DNA from: Muscardinus avellanarius
Taxonomy: Eukaryota > Chordata > Mammalia > Rodentia > Gliridae
Assembly: GCA_963383645.1 (NCBI GenBank)
Contig: OY726562.1
Location: forward strand, 439,001-503,000
Direction: 5' to 3'
Length of the DNA: 64,000 bases
The translations under genes and the position numbers were made by a program. The notes beneath the pieces were generated by a model. It did no database searches. It was given only the letters and a program-made list of their open reading frames with translations, and was not told the DNA's origin. Below, in pieces: positions 1-11,120 of this stretch (its first letter is position 1; the number at the start of each line of letters is the position of its first letter).

Positions 1-101
1 TCAGGTGTTTATTTTTCTCTGGGTAGTGTCTAGAACACAGTTTTGGTACCACATGGCTGAGAATGTGTTGTGGCAAGGCCGACTTTAAAAGTGAGCATTA
101 A

Positions 102-232
102 AGCCGGGCATGGTGGCGCACGTGTGTAATCCCAGCATTCAGGAGGCTGGGACTGACAGCCTCAGCTACTTAGCGAGCTCCTTTGCAATGTAGACCCTGT
201 TCCAAAAATTAAAAGAAGACTAAAAATGAACA
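102..232 (+). mobile_element. SINE, B1 half
   Basis: AGCCGGGCATGGTGGCGCAC start; the ID half is lost. Confidence 0.8.
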
Positions 233-1041
233 TTTTAATTAATTTTTTAAGATTATGTACACTTTTAGAAACCAAAAATTAGGGTTACTTTACCTGCTGG
301 AACTTTCTAGAACTCACCTACTGGGCTAGAGAGAACATTGCATTACCTACAGCTTTTGAAAATGTATTTGATCTCCATAAGGTGCTGGATTAGCTATTTT
401 GCAATGACATTTAGACACTGAAATACTTAGTAGGTCTTGTTACTTGACAGGTTTAACTATTAGGAGTTTCTTAATTATATGCCCTGAAGGCATCCTACAG
501 AAAGCTGGGTGACTATGCACAGCCTGTTTTAAGGGTGGAAACCTTGTTTTAAGGGTGGAAGTGCACTGATGTCTATCAGCTTTGAAGAGCTAGGGAGAAA
601 TTGGTGGCGGTGTAATGACGGGTGTGGCACTGATATGTTATTAATTTTGTACTGATATATGATTTTAGAACGTTTTGCTGTATACTTGATGTACATAATG
701 GGAACAAGAAATAGATGCAACATGTTTTATCACAGATAAAACCTGTAAAGGTCCTTGAACTTAATTTAAAGAACTTTATATAAATCCTAACCTTAGCAAG
801 GGATTACACATTTTTATGAATAATGGCAGTGCTATAGATACTATAGGTATCTATACATGCGATTTTCCAGTTAATTCATATCCTTTATCATGATGAGAAC
901 TAAAGTTCCATGATTAGAACTGTAATTTGGTTATAATTGAATTTTAATATAACTGGTTTTGTGTGGGATCTTATGGTTTTTTTTAATTACCTCTTTCTTT
1001 TTGAATCCTATGAATTTTATACATTTAAAAAACGTGTTCAG
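233..1041. other. AT-rich unique sequence, nothing identified
   Basis: Only a short 64-aa minus-strand frame. No splice-linked coding or named repeat seen. Confidence 0.5.
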
Positions 1042-1262
1042 GAGCCGGGTGTTGTGGCGCACGCTTGTTATCCCAGCATTCAGGAGGCTGAGACAGGAGG
1101 ATCACGGTTCACGGACAGTCTCAGCTACTTAGTGAGGCCCTCTGTAACTCAATGAGACCCTGTTTCAAAATAAGGAATAAAAAATAGGGCTGGGGGTATA
1201 GCTGGGAGGTAGAATGCCTCTGGGTTCCATTCCCAGACCTGCAAAAAACAAAAAACAACAAC
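1042..1262 (+). mobile_element. SINE B1-dID
   Basis: GAGCCGGGTGTTGTGGCGCA start, ID half GGGCTGGGGGTATAGCTGGG, A-rich tail. Confidence 0.85.
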
Positions 1263-1383
1263 AAAACGCATGCTCAGAGGAGACACTAAAGTATCTGTGA
1301 CATGAGAAACAAAACCAGCAGCAAATACCTGTCTCTGGTTAAAGGACTTTTGTTTACATGGACTCAAGTGAGAGGCTCTATTA

Positions 1384-1558
1384 AAGCCAGGCATGGTGGC
1401 ATAGGCTTGAAATCCTAGCTACTCAGGAGGTAGAGGCAGGAAAACCAAAAGTTCAGCAAGACCCTGTCAAAAAAAGTTATACAAGGGCCAGCCAGGGATG
1501 TAGCTCTGTATGCAGTGCTCCTGGACTCAGACCCCAGTATCAAAAAAGAAAAGAAAAA
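1384..1558 (+). mobile_element. SINE B1-dID, diverged
   Basis: AAGCCAGGCATGGTGGCATA start and a poor ID half (GGATGTAGCTCTGTATGCAG). Confidence 0.75.
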
Positions 1559-1742
1559 TTGCTTCATATTTTTATATTTGTAATTAGTAGAAAGTAGCTT
1601 TTATGGTAGCATACATGTTCTTTATCTTTGTTTTAATGAACAGAATCGGTAATCTGAGGTGCTGTGCTACTCTAAAAATAATTTGAAAATAATGACATTA
1701 GTTTTCTAGTTTACACATTGACTTGCTCCCCCAAAAGAAGTA

Positions 1743-1843
1743 AGTTTGTTTGTTTGTTTGTTTGTTTGCGGTGCTGGGGAGTGAACTCAGGGCCTTATAT
1801 ATGCTAGGCAAGGGCTCTGCCACTGAGCAGAACCCCAGCCCAG
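1743..1843 (-). mobile_element. ID element with (TTTG)n tail
   Basis: GGTGCTGGGGAGTGAACTCA, the reverse of an ID element, with an intact long form (TGCTAGGCAAGGGCTCTGCC). Confidence 0.75.
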
Positions 1844-1877
1844 CCCAACAAAAGGAGTACAAAAAAAAATACTGTTC

Positions 1878-2062
1878 CTAGCCTGGTATAGTGGCACATC
1901 CTTGTAATTTTGCACTTGTGTTTGGGAGGCTGAGACAGGAAGATCACAGGTTCGAAGCCAACCTCAGCAACCTAACAGATCCCTGCAGCTTAGCAAGGTT
2001 CAGGAGTGTAGTTCTGAGGTAGAAGGTGCCTGGGTTGCATCCTCATTACCACACACGTACAC
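1878..2062 (+). mobile_element. SINE B1-dID, diverged
   Basis: GCCTGGTATAGTGGCACATC start, ID half near 2000-2040. Confidence 0.7.
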
Positions 2063-2535
2063 AAAAGAAGTTTTAAACTTACCTTTGTACTTTTGGGGGC
2101 TAGTAAACTTATTTAATGAGCATTTATTGACCTACTGTTCTATTCTAGGCTCCATCAATTAACAAGACCATTTTAACATAGTCCTGAGTAAGAATCCTGC
2201 CCTTTCTAAGCTTCATCTCTGGCTATCTCAACCTCCCCCAACTACAGTGAGTTTCCAAAGGTAATATTCCAACGGTAAAATAAGCAAAGGAAGCTACACC
2301 TTTGCTTAAAATTCCATTTCTCTTTCCATTCCGCTTCCAACTTCCCAGGCACTGGCACCATACCTATGAGGAGCGTGCCACCGCCGCCGAGGGTCCCTCC
2401 ATCCCCCCATGACCACCATGCCTGTGTGTCCCTTGGTCCGGGGAGTCTGCAGGTGGTGCTGTGTGAGCTGTGATCTGTGAAGCTGGTGCTGAGGATAGAG
2501 CTGGGCCTCTGCCTCTGATGCACCCAGCCCTACAG

Positions 2536-2656
2536 TATTTTTAATTTAGAAACAGAGTTTCACTAAGTTACCCAGACTGGCCTTGAAGCTGCTATTCTCC
2601 TGCCTCAGCCTCCCAAGTGCTGGGGTTGTAGGCATGTGCCACCACGCCTGACTGTG
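2536..2656 (-). mobile_element. SINE, B1 half
   Basis: Ends GCATGTGCCACCACGCCTGA on plus; no ID half. Confidence 0.8.
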
Positions 2657-4054
2657 CTGTCCTCTTAGGAAGTGAGGACACGGGGCAGCCGGGTGTGCGG
2701 GATGGTGGGCCAGCAGGGCCAGCACTCTCAGGACTACACACTGGAGCATACCCTCTGCAGCTTCGGCTCTGTTCGTTTTCTGTGGTGAGATGGAGCATCC
2801 TGTATTCCATGACTCAAAGTCATTAGCAAGAAGTGTTTTGAAAAGTTGTGCCTTGGTTGTATTTTTTCAAGCCTCATTATTCAGAGTTTTGCCTTTTTGG
2901 TAAAGCGGCTTCTACTGTTTTAACTCAATATCTCCCTCTCCCTAGTCCAAAAATTTTGTAAATGAAGGTTTAAAGCAATAAACACTATGGTGAGTCCACT
3001 ATAAAGTGAATTTTCTCAATCACACATTTTTAAGTTAGAGCTTTCTATATGTTGGGCTTTCCTAACGTAGGGTATGTTCATAAAGGTAAGAATGACCAGG
3101 TTTAAAATTAAGAAGTTGACGCTTTGTTGTATAATTTATCCCTTGGTCTCATTAGTCTGGACTAAGCTATAGTTAAATTTGACACCTTAGTTTAAGGGGA
3201 TGAAGAAAGGTAGCACTGAGATCGTAATACAGCTTTTACTTTTTTCAAATCTTTATATTGTTGAAATCATTTTCCGCTGGAGGTGATGATATTGTAATTG
3301 GCTTGCATTTGTCCAATGACTGCTGTGCCGGGCACTCATTTTTGGTATTTTTCTGCATGGTTTATGGCTCTCACAGTGGCCCCCATGTGGGTCGTGATTG
3401 CAGGTGATGCTTTGAGTGCTGGTGGGTTGGGCCTGTGGCATTGCTGAGCCACGGGGTGGTGTAGAGTGGGGGCTCTGTCCCTGCTGGGATCCATCTGCTG
3501 CTGTCTGCCTCCACTTCCCCGCCCGTGTGCTGGACTCTTGCTGGCCCATGGCACTCCACTGCCCAGGCAAGCAGGTTCTTGAGCCCCACGCGCTGCCCCT
3601 TGCTGGGGTGCCACGCGCTGGTACAGAGTCACTGTCTTGTCAGCCTGGCGATGGGAGTGCATTGCTCCGGAGGGTGGAGAAACTGTCCCTGGAGACCGCA
3701 CCTGACTCCCGAGCTTCCTTCAGAACTGTGGACCATTCTTATCCTGCGCTGCCCTACTCTCCACACCTGGGCGTGGCTGCACATCCCAGGAGGGTGGAGA
3801 GAAGCCAGCTGTGTAGACCGATAGGTGAGAGGTGCCAGGGAGAGAGGGAAGAGGAGAGCAGGGCAAGGGGGCCTGGGAGTGAAAAAGAATCAACCACTAC
3901 TGACTTAGGCAGTAAATTGAGGAAATGCAAAGGTATTATCCCAAGTGAAGTGAACCATACAGAAACGATTGCATGACTTCATTTCTGTGAAATTCCAGAA
4001 AAGTTGCAACTATAGGGACAGAAAGCAGATCAGTGCTTGGGGTTGGAAATAGTT
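2657..4054. other. Unique sequence with spurious overlapping frames
   Basis: GC-rich from about 3350 to 3880 with open frames on both strands (186 aa on plus at 3416), none with recognisable domains or splice support. Probably non-coding. Confidence 0.5.
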
Positions 4055-4560
4055 GTTTTCTATTACTGTGTAACAAATCACCACAAGTTTTGTGGCTTAA
4101 AATAGAAACCACTTATTAATTATTACTCACAGGCTAGTGGGTCTGGCGTCGTCTGGCACTAGGTTCTTAGGGTGTCAGGGGGCTGGCCTCGGTCTGGATG
4201 GAGACCAGAGAAGAGCCTGCGTCCAGGTGCATTCCCTCTGAGGCCAACCCTTTTCCTGTGGCCCCGGGCCAGGGTCCTCTCTCCCATCCTGGAGCCACCC
4301 ACATCCCTTCTCTGTGGTCTTGCTGGAGCGCCTCTGAGTACTGCTGCCTCCAGCAGGGCATGCTCCCTCGCTGAGGATCACACACTAGATGAGGCCGTCC
4401 GAGGGGCTAGTGTTAGGGTCCTGTGCAGCGTGGTGCACGCAGGGATTGCTGTCTGTGTCCACAGCGTTCAGGGAGTGGGTGAATCCTGCTGCGTGGCGGG
4501 CAGGGAGGGGCTTGCTGGGTGATGGGCAGCTTTCCTCCAGGGCTTGGTTGTGTAATGACC
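4055..4560. mobile_element. Ancient mammalian interspersed repeat (family not assigned)
   Basis: TATTACTGTGTAACAAATCA then CCACAAGTTTTGTGGCTTAA is a widespread mammalian repeat motif. The 116-aa frame inside is thus probably spurious. Confidence 0.4.
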
Positions 4561-4818
4561 ACACGACTCTGCACTAGATGGGGTGGTTTTATTGAATGTA
4601 ATTCAAACCTCAGAAAACCTGGTTGGTTTAAAATACTAGATACAAAAAATCGGTTAAGAAAATAGATCTGACACTAGTGACTTCTGAATTGTTTGATTTT
4701 TATCTTACTGCATAGTGAATAGACTACAGTGTACATAGAAAAGTTTAAAAGAGGAAACGGAGTAAGAAAAACTATATGTGTAAGGACGCATAGGGTTAGG
4801 GTCCCGGAAAAACAGAGG

Positions 4819-6006
4819 GAGGTAATAGCCACTGCACCTGGACCTCCTGTTGGGGTAATGGCCACTGTACCTGGACCTCCTGTTGGGGTAATGGCCACTG
4901 CACCTGGACCTTCTCTTGGGGTAATGGCCACTGTACCTGGACCTCCCATTGGGGTAATGGCCACTGTACCTGGACCTTCTGCTGGGGTAATGGCCATTGT
5001 ACCTGGACCTCCCGTTGGGGTAATGGCCACTGTACCTGGACCTCCCCTTGGGGTAATGGCCACTGTACCTGGACCTCCTGTTGGGGTAATGGTCACTTTA
5101 CCTGGACCTCCTGTTGGGGTAATGGCCATTGTACCTGTACCTTCTGCTGAGGTAATGGCCACTGTAACCGGACCTCCTGTTAGGGTAATGGCCACTGTAC
5201 CTGGACCTTCTGCTGGGGTAATGGCCACTGTACCTGGACCTCCTGTTAGGGTAATGGCCACTGTACCTGGACCTTCTTCTGGGGTAATGGACACTGTACC
5301 TGGACCTTCTGTCAGGATAATGGCCACTGTACCTGGACCTCCTGTTGGGGTAATGGTCACTGTACCTGGGCCTTCTGCTGGGGTAATGGCCACTGTACCT
5401 GGACCTCCTGTTGGGGTAATGGCCACTGTACCTGGACCTCCTGTTGGGGTAATGGCCACTGTACCTGGACCTCCCGTTGGGATAATGGCCACTGTACCTG
5501 GACCTCCTGTTGGGGTAATGGCCACTGTACCTGGACCTTCTACTGGGGTAATGGCCACTGTACCTGGACCTTCAGCTGGGGTAATGGCCACTGTACCTAG
5601 ACCTCCTGTTGGGGTAATGGTCACTGTACCTGGGCCTTCTGCTAGGGTAATGGCCACTGTACCTGGACCTTCAGCTGGGGTAATGGCCACTGTACCTAGA
5701 CCTCCTGTTGGGGTAATGGTCACTGTACCTGGACCTTCTGCTGGGGTAATGGCCACTGTACCTGGACCTCCTGTTGGGGTAATGGCCACTGTACCTGGAC
5801 CTCCTATTGGGGTAATGGCCACTGTACCTGGACCTCCTATTGGGGTAATGGCCACTGTACCTGGACCTTCAGCTGGGGTAATGGCCACTGCACCTGGACC
5901 TTCTGCTGGGGTAATGGCCACTGCACCTGGACCTCCCGTTGGGATAATGGCCACTGTACCTGGACCTCCTGTCGGGATAATGGCCACTGCACCTGGACCT
6001 TCTCTT
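4819..6006. repeat. Minisatellite, 36 copies of a 33-bp unit
   Basis: Thirty-six head-to-tail units of 33 bp fill 1188 bp exactly. The unit reads approximately GTAATGGCCACTGTACCTGG then ACCTCCTGTTGGG. Two main variants alternate: CCTCCTGTTGG and CCTTCTGCTGG. Because 33 is a multiple of 3 and the unit lacks stops in one frame on each strand, long open frames arise on both: plus-strand repeats of GVMATVPGPPV within 4729-6108 and minus-strand repeats of VAITPTGGPGT within 4674-5987. No splice or gene context supports coding. Confidence 0.97.
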
Positions 6007-6752
6007 CACTTTAGGTTCTCTGGTCTGTTTTCCTTGTGCTGCTCAGGTATCATACCTGGAGATCTAGAGCTGAGTGGTCTGAGCAGTGTGAGTCCTGGGA
6101 CTTTGTAGAGATGGCGTCATGCTTTGTATTGAGTCTATATTCTATTATATTCAAAACTTTAAATTTTCCTCCAAAATACTATTCTGATTTTAATAGGTAT
6201 TTCTTGTCATTGAATTTCATGTTTAGTAATGTGTTTTTTTTTGTTTACCCAAAGTGTTTAGTTTTTTGTTTATATCTAATTTATATTATAGTCAACAATC
6301 TGTGTGATACTGTGTGATCCTGAATTTATTAGGGTTTCCTTTGCAACCTGTTATTTGGTTATTACATTTTTCTTTGGGCTTATACTTTCCTGGCATATCT
6401 TTTTGTTTTGTTTTATATGTGTGGGTACATGTTACATATGATCAGCATATATGTTGTAGCTTTGTAGTGCAGACTTTCTTCTTTATTTCTACTCAGCTGT
6501 CCAGCCCCGTTTCACACGCTTGGGGGACCATACACAGCTCGCCAGTTTCCACAGGTCATTTGCACGTTACGCTTCTGCATTGGCCTTTCCCTCTGACTTG
6601 GTCTTGAGGTTCCTTGAGGGGCCGTGAACCTGGCCTGGCATGGCTGGCTCAGGAGATTTGGGTAGGGCTGTGTGCTGTGTTGCTTTCCCCGGGTGCTTGC
6701 TCTTTCTTTCTTTGTTCCTTTGTTCCTTTCCTTTCCTTTCCTTCTTTCTTTT
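6007..6752. other. AT-rich flank of the minisatellite, nothing identified
   Basis: T-rich sequence with short frames only, ending in a pyrimidine tract (CTTTC/CCTTT) at 6690-6750. Confidence 0.5.
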
Positions 6753-6953
6753 TGTGTTGCTGGGGATGAAATCCAGGGGCCTTCTACCTCCAGACTTCAC
6801 TCCCAGACCTATTTTATATATTTTTTGGAAGCAGGGTCTCACTAAGTTGCTGAGAGCCTCACTAAGTAGCTGAAGCTGGCTTCGAACCTGCATGATCCTC
6901 CTGTCTCAGCCTCCCAGGCGCTGGGATTACAAGTGTGCGCCACCACTCCCGGC
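6753..6953 (-). mobile_element. SINE B1-dID
   Basis: ID half GTTGCTGGGGATGAAATCCA first on plus, B1 end GTGCGCCACCACTCCCGGC. A TTTCC-rich tail lies at 6690-6750. Confidence 0.85.
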
Positions 6954-7519
6954 ACCCCCAGGTGCTGTTTCTGACATACAACCGGGGCCTGCCTGCCCTC
7001 CCACTGCAGGCCGGTCCACATTGCAGGCACTGGTGGCTCCTGTCTGACCTGGGTCCAGCTTATTCCTCAAGAGGGAGAATTCCTATTCTGAACCCTGAAG
7101 TTAGGTTCAAGTGCCCTGTCCAGCGAGTCACAGCTGAATGGGGCAGAGTGTCCAGGACCCGGGTGTGGAGGTGGAGGTGGGAAGGCGGGATGTGGCTGAA
7201 GCCTGGAGGGGCAGCCACACCCGGCTCCTTCCTTAGTCCCACCTGTTACCACTCCTTCCAGGAGAACGTGTGACTGCTTGCAGGTGCTTTGCTTTTTTGC
7301 ATCTATAATTATGTCGTATTGGTCTGAGGTTCAGGATGCTTTGATATTAAGGCTGTGCTAGGTTCCTAAAAAGATTTGGGGTTACTTTGTGTTTTATTTT
7401 CCCTGTAGTCTGCAGTAACTTAAAAAAATTAGCAGGTCTTAAAAGTCTAGAGAAAAGTCGCTTTTGACTGCAATTCAGATGCTGGCTTCAGTGGAAGAAT
7501 TTCTGTCTCCTTTCTGTCT

Positions 7520-8020
7520 TCTCAGCGACTCTTCTACTTTTTCTTGGATTAAGATTGGTAATTTATATTTTGCTAGGAAATTATCTATTCCTTAGATTTT
7601 CAAAGTTGCCCATGATTTCAATGGTATTCCTTCATAGTTGTTGAGGTTGTTTATGGACCTGTCGTTACTTCTGCCTTCTTGATTCCCTTGCTGTTTCCTA
7701 ATGAAGCGCCGAGTACTTTGTGGTTAGCTTTGCAGACTTTGGCGCTGGCTTTGCTCCTTCTCTGTCTCTCAAGAGTTGGAGGTTTCACAGTGCTCACCTG
7801 CTCTCTCCTCCAGCTCAGAGCTTGGAGTTTTCAGCTCCTATTCTGTTTGCTCTGACTTTCTCAAACTAATTCTGAGACGTTCTCTATCCTTTCTAGAAGT
7901 ATTTGCCCACTTTGCTGTTTTTCTTTTCTTTTTAGGAATCCTGTTAGGCAAGTCTTGACTCTGTTCAGGTTACCCATGCCTCTGAACTATCAAAGCATTT
8001 TGCTTTCTGTGTCTTTATTT
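7520..8020 (-). mobile_element. Old LINE-1 ORF2 (reverse transcriptase region) fragment
   Basis: Plus-strand TTTTTCTTGGATTAAGATTG, then AGGAAATTATCTATTCC, is the antisense of the L1 RT region as I know it. Heavily decayed, no open frame. Confidence 0.5.
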
Positions 8021-8029
8021 CTTTAGTAC

Positions 8030-8479
8030 GGTTATACCCAAACTCCAGGACCCCTGGGGGAGAGAGACCACCACCACACACAATAATGCAAGAAAACAGA
8101 AAGGGGTTTATTGGGGAACTAGCTCAAGCTAGGGTCCAAGTCCCTTCAAAGCAGTGGCATCTTGACAAGGACCCCGAGTCTTTGTTCCAAGGCAGTTTTA
8201 TACATTTCAGTCACTCAGACCATGATTTACAAAGGAGTTATCTCTAAACCAAAAGGAATTTTTACTGCTGTGATCACAAGCAAGGACAGGATACTTGGTG
8301 CCTCCCATTTGGTTCTTGCCTCCTGGGGTTGGTTGGGAGTTTTTCATCCTGACCCAGGTACCCAAACTGGCACTTAACTGTTAGTTGTATTCCTGAGAAA
8401 CTGAACCTTAGGCCTAGTGTGTTTGCCGTATGGATGAAGCCTGTCATGGCCCCACTACGGCCTTACTTCGGTCTTACAG
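8030..8479 (-). mobile_element. Solo LTR of an endogenous retrovirus
   Basis: On the minus strand the element runs TGTAAGACC to GGTATAACC and contains AATAAACCCC (8112-8107) followed by the GT-rich and CTCTCTCCC sequence typical of R-U5. GTAC flanks it at 8026-8029 and 8480-8483, a likely 4-bp target duplication. No internal viral genes are present. Family not assigned. Confidence 0.6.
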
Positions 8480-8492
8480 TACTTTTTTTTTT

Positions 8493-8645
8493 AATTGGTG
8501 CTCTGTATTCATACATCATAATGGGATAAAAAAAAAAACTTTTGTAGACATACATGCACACATTGCCCAATTAGCCCCTACCCGATCCCCATCCTGTTCC
8601 CTCCCCATCCCTCCTTCCTATGCTTGGCTTAGTGGTTGACATCTA
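8493..8645 (-). mobile_element. LINE-1 3' UTR segment
   Basis: C-rich on plus (CCATCCTGTTCCCTCCCCAT, then TGGCTTAGTG), so G-rich on the L1 sense strand. Similar segments occur at 25382 and 38415, which identifies a shared L1 3' end. Confidence 0.6.
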
Positions 8646-8839
8646 GTATTATAGCAATTTATCCAAAATTAACAATGATAATCTCACATAACCATTTCAT
8701 TTGTCTGATACCAAGCTTTTGATGACTTAAAGATAACATTTCAATATTTCTTTTTGCTTTCTTTCTTACCAGAGAATATTTTTTTTTTTAGGTGAAACTA
8801 TCATACATTTATGTATTTATTTTTCAGAAAAAATCTATC

Positions 8840-9735
8840 CTAATATGGAATATGGACTCTAGATACCCAAAACGATCTGAAAAAAGAACAAAGTTAGAAG
8901 ATGTATATATTCTGATTTCAAACCTTATAAAGCTACAATAATTGAAACAGTGTAGTACTGTTATAAAGGCAGATATATAAACCATTGGAGTTAAATAAAA
9001 GCCTAGAGATAAGCTCTTCCATATATTGTCAAGTTATTTTTAGTAAGGTTTCCATGAACATTTGGTGGAGGAAATAATCTTTTAACTAAATATTGTTGAA
9101 AAATAATAATTACATGAAAAGGAATAAAATTGGACCCTTACCTAACACCATATACAAACATTAACTCAAAATAGATAAAAGACCTAAATAAAAATCTTAA
9201 GCTGGGTGTGGTGGCGCACGCTTGTAATCCCCACGCTTGGGAGGCTGAGACAGGAGGATCGCACAGGTTCAAAGCCAGCCTCAGCTACTTAGTGAGGCTC
9301 TCAGCAACTTAGTGAGACCCTGTTTCCAAATAAAATTAGAAAATAGATCTGGAAGTATAGCCCAGAGGTAGAAGGCCTCTGGGTTCCACCCCCAGTACCA
9401 CCAAAAAAAAAAAAAAATCTTAAGACTATAAACTTTTAGAAGAAAATCTGGGTCATAAAACCTCACAACATTGACACTGGCAGTGATTTCTTGGATATGA
9501 TTTCAATGGCACAGGCAACAGAAGGGTAAACAAACTCCCTAAAAAAAAAAAAATTGTATATCCAAAGACAGTGTAAACAGAGTTAAAAGTTACTGATAGA
9601 ATGGGATAAAATATTTCCAAATGCTATATCTGAAGGCATATTAATATTCCAACTAGAAATCCTAAAAATTAGCAACAATAAAATTAAACAATACAATTTA
9701 GAAATAAGTAAAAGACTAACATAAATAATGAATCT
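8840..9735 (+). pseudogene. Degenerate LINE-1 ORF2 3' fragment, split by a SINE
   Basis: The nucleotide pattern AAAAAGAACAAAGTTAGAAG, then GATTTCAAACC and later GATTTCTTGGATATGAT, is the C-terminal part of L1 ORF2, with many stops. The SINE at 9200-9416 interrupts it and duplicates AAAATCTTAA on both sides. Confidence 0.7.
9200..9416 (+). mobile_element. SINE B1-dID with target duplication
   Basis: GCTGGGTGTGGTGGCGCACG start, 14-A tail, flanked by AAAATCTTAAG on both sides. Inserted into the old L1 ORF2 fragment. Confidence 0.92.
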
Positions 9736-9754
9736 CCATAACCAACGATAACCA

Positions 9755-10676
9755 ATCTTAGTTGTCTGTTGGATGGAAAATCTTGTTTCTCTGGTTCTGG
9801 TGTGTGTTACCTATTTCTTTTTTGTAGTTAATCTCTTTGAGTATTTTCTCTAGCGCTGGTTTTGAAGACATAAATTCCTTCAGTTTCTGTTTGTCATGGA
9901 AGCTTCTTATTTCCCCATCTAATTTGATAGAAAGTTTTGCTGGGTAGGAAATTTTTGGCTGGAAGTTGTTTTCTTTCAGAGTTTGGAATATGTTACTCCA
10001 AGCCCTTCTGGCTCTCATGACTTGGTTTGGGAAGTCTGGAGTGATTCTAATTGGTTTGCCTCTGAATGTCACTTGGCCCTTTGTTTTTGTTGCCTTTAAG
10101 ATTCTCTGCTTGGCTTCCACATTGGTCATTTTGACAATTATGTGGCTTGGGGATCCTCTTCTCCGATCCTGTCTAAAGGGAGTTCTGTAAGTTTCCTGGA
10201 CCTGTGTATCGACCCCTTGGCTCTATGTTTGGAAAATTTTCTGCTATTACTTCTTTAAAGAGATTGTTGATCCCTTTGGTTTCACCTTCTTTTCCCTCCT
10301 CTATTCCAATTTTTCTTAGGTTAGCTCTCTTAAAATGGGCCCATATTTCTTCAATGTCAGATTCCTGCTGTCGGATATTTTTTTCTAAATTAGAAAGTAT
10401 GCATTCATTTTTGGAGTGATCATCTTCTAGGAGCGAGATTCTATTCTCCATGTGGTCTAATCGGTTGTTTATACTTTGAATTGAGGCCTTTACTTCATTA
10501 ATCACATCCTTTATCTCTTTTTGGTTCTCTCTGAATTCTTTTCGAAACACCTCTATTATTTCTACAGTTATTTTCCTGATTTGATCTTCTAGAAATCTCT
10601 GAATTTCTGTTTTATCAGGTTCTGATGTTGTGGGGTTGTGGGCATTCATTGCTCCATTGTTATTCCTCTTTCCCAT
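9755..10676 (-). pseudogene. LINE-1 ORF1p gene, frameshifted
   Basis: The minus-strand frame 10676-10173 starts MGKRNNNGAMNAHNPTT and has a long coiled coil (heptads around RLDHMENRISLLEDD). It then shifts frame near 10170; the second part (10129-9758) carries the RNA-binding C-terminal domain with RARRAWSNIF and NFQPKISYPAKLS and ends IFHPTDN. One small indel thus breaks an otherwise full-length ORF1, the RNA chaperone of LINE-1. Confidence 0.85.
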
Positions 10677-10941
10677 GATGCCGGAAGCTTGTGCCTTCTC
10701 TGGGTTCTTCCCTGGGTTACTATGACTTCACTTAAGGTGCTCTGGATCTCGAGTCTGTGGTATCTCAGTCACTACTACTCCTTTACTGGGTTGTATCACA
10801 AAGTCGTTCTTACAGTACTTTGTAAGAAAATGTCTCAGCCTGAACTGAGTGCTCCCTGGTGCTTTCTTCTCCACCATTTGATCTGCTAGTTAACTGAAAC
10901 CTTTGGATTTTAACATTTCCACATAAAAAAGAAAAATCTGC

Positions 10942-11120
10942 ACTTGCCATCTTTGGTGGCGAATGCTTGTAATCCCAGATCTTGGGTGGATGAGACAGGA
11001 GGACAGCAGGTTCAAGGCCAGCCTCAGCAACGTAGTGAGACCCTTTTTCAAAATAATATATGAAAGGTTTTGGGCTGAGCTCAGAGATAGAATACCTTGG
11101 GCTCAATCCCCAGCACTCTT
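10942..11120 (+). mobile_element. SINE B1-dID, diverged
   Basis: TTTGGTGGCGAATGCTTGTA and ID end GGGCTCAATCCCCAGCACTC. Confidence 0.8.

Larger units (their letters stand above)
8486..10807 (-). mobile_element. Composite LINE-1 insertion
   Basis: Flanked by the 14-bp direct repeat TCTTACAGTACTTT at 8472-8485 and 10808-10821, with a poly(T) at 8483-8492 that is the poly(A) tail of a minus-strand element. It holds a short 5' UTR (10677-10807), ORF1 (9758-10676, minus), an ORF2 fragment in the opposite direction (plus, 8840-9735) and an L1 3' UTR segment (8493-8645, minus). Most of ORF2 is missing. The target repeat overlaps the border of the solo LTR, so the L1 came later. Confidence 0.55.

Noticed and set aside
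3336..3976. Overlapping frames of 121-186 aa on both strands
   Set aside because: Composition-driven, no recognisable domain, no conserved start; treated as non-coding.
4674..6108. Large open frames of 437 and 459 aa as protein genes
   Set aside because: They are produced by a 33-bp tandem repeat whose unit lacks stops; both strands are open at once and there is no homologue or exon structure.
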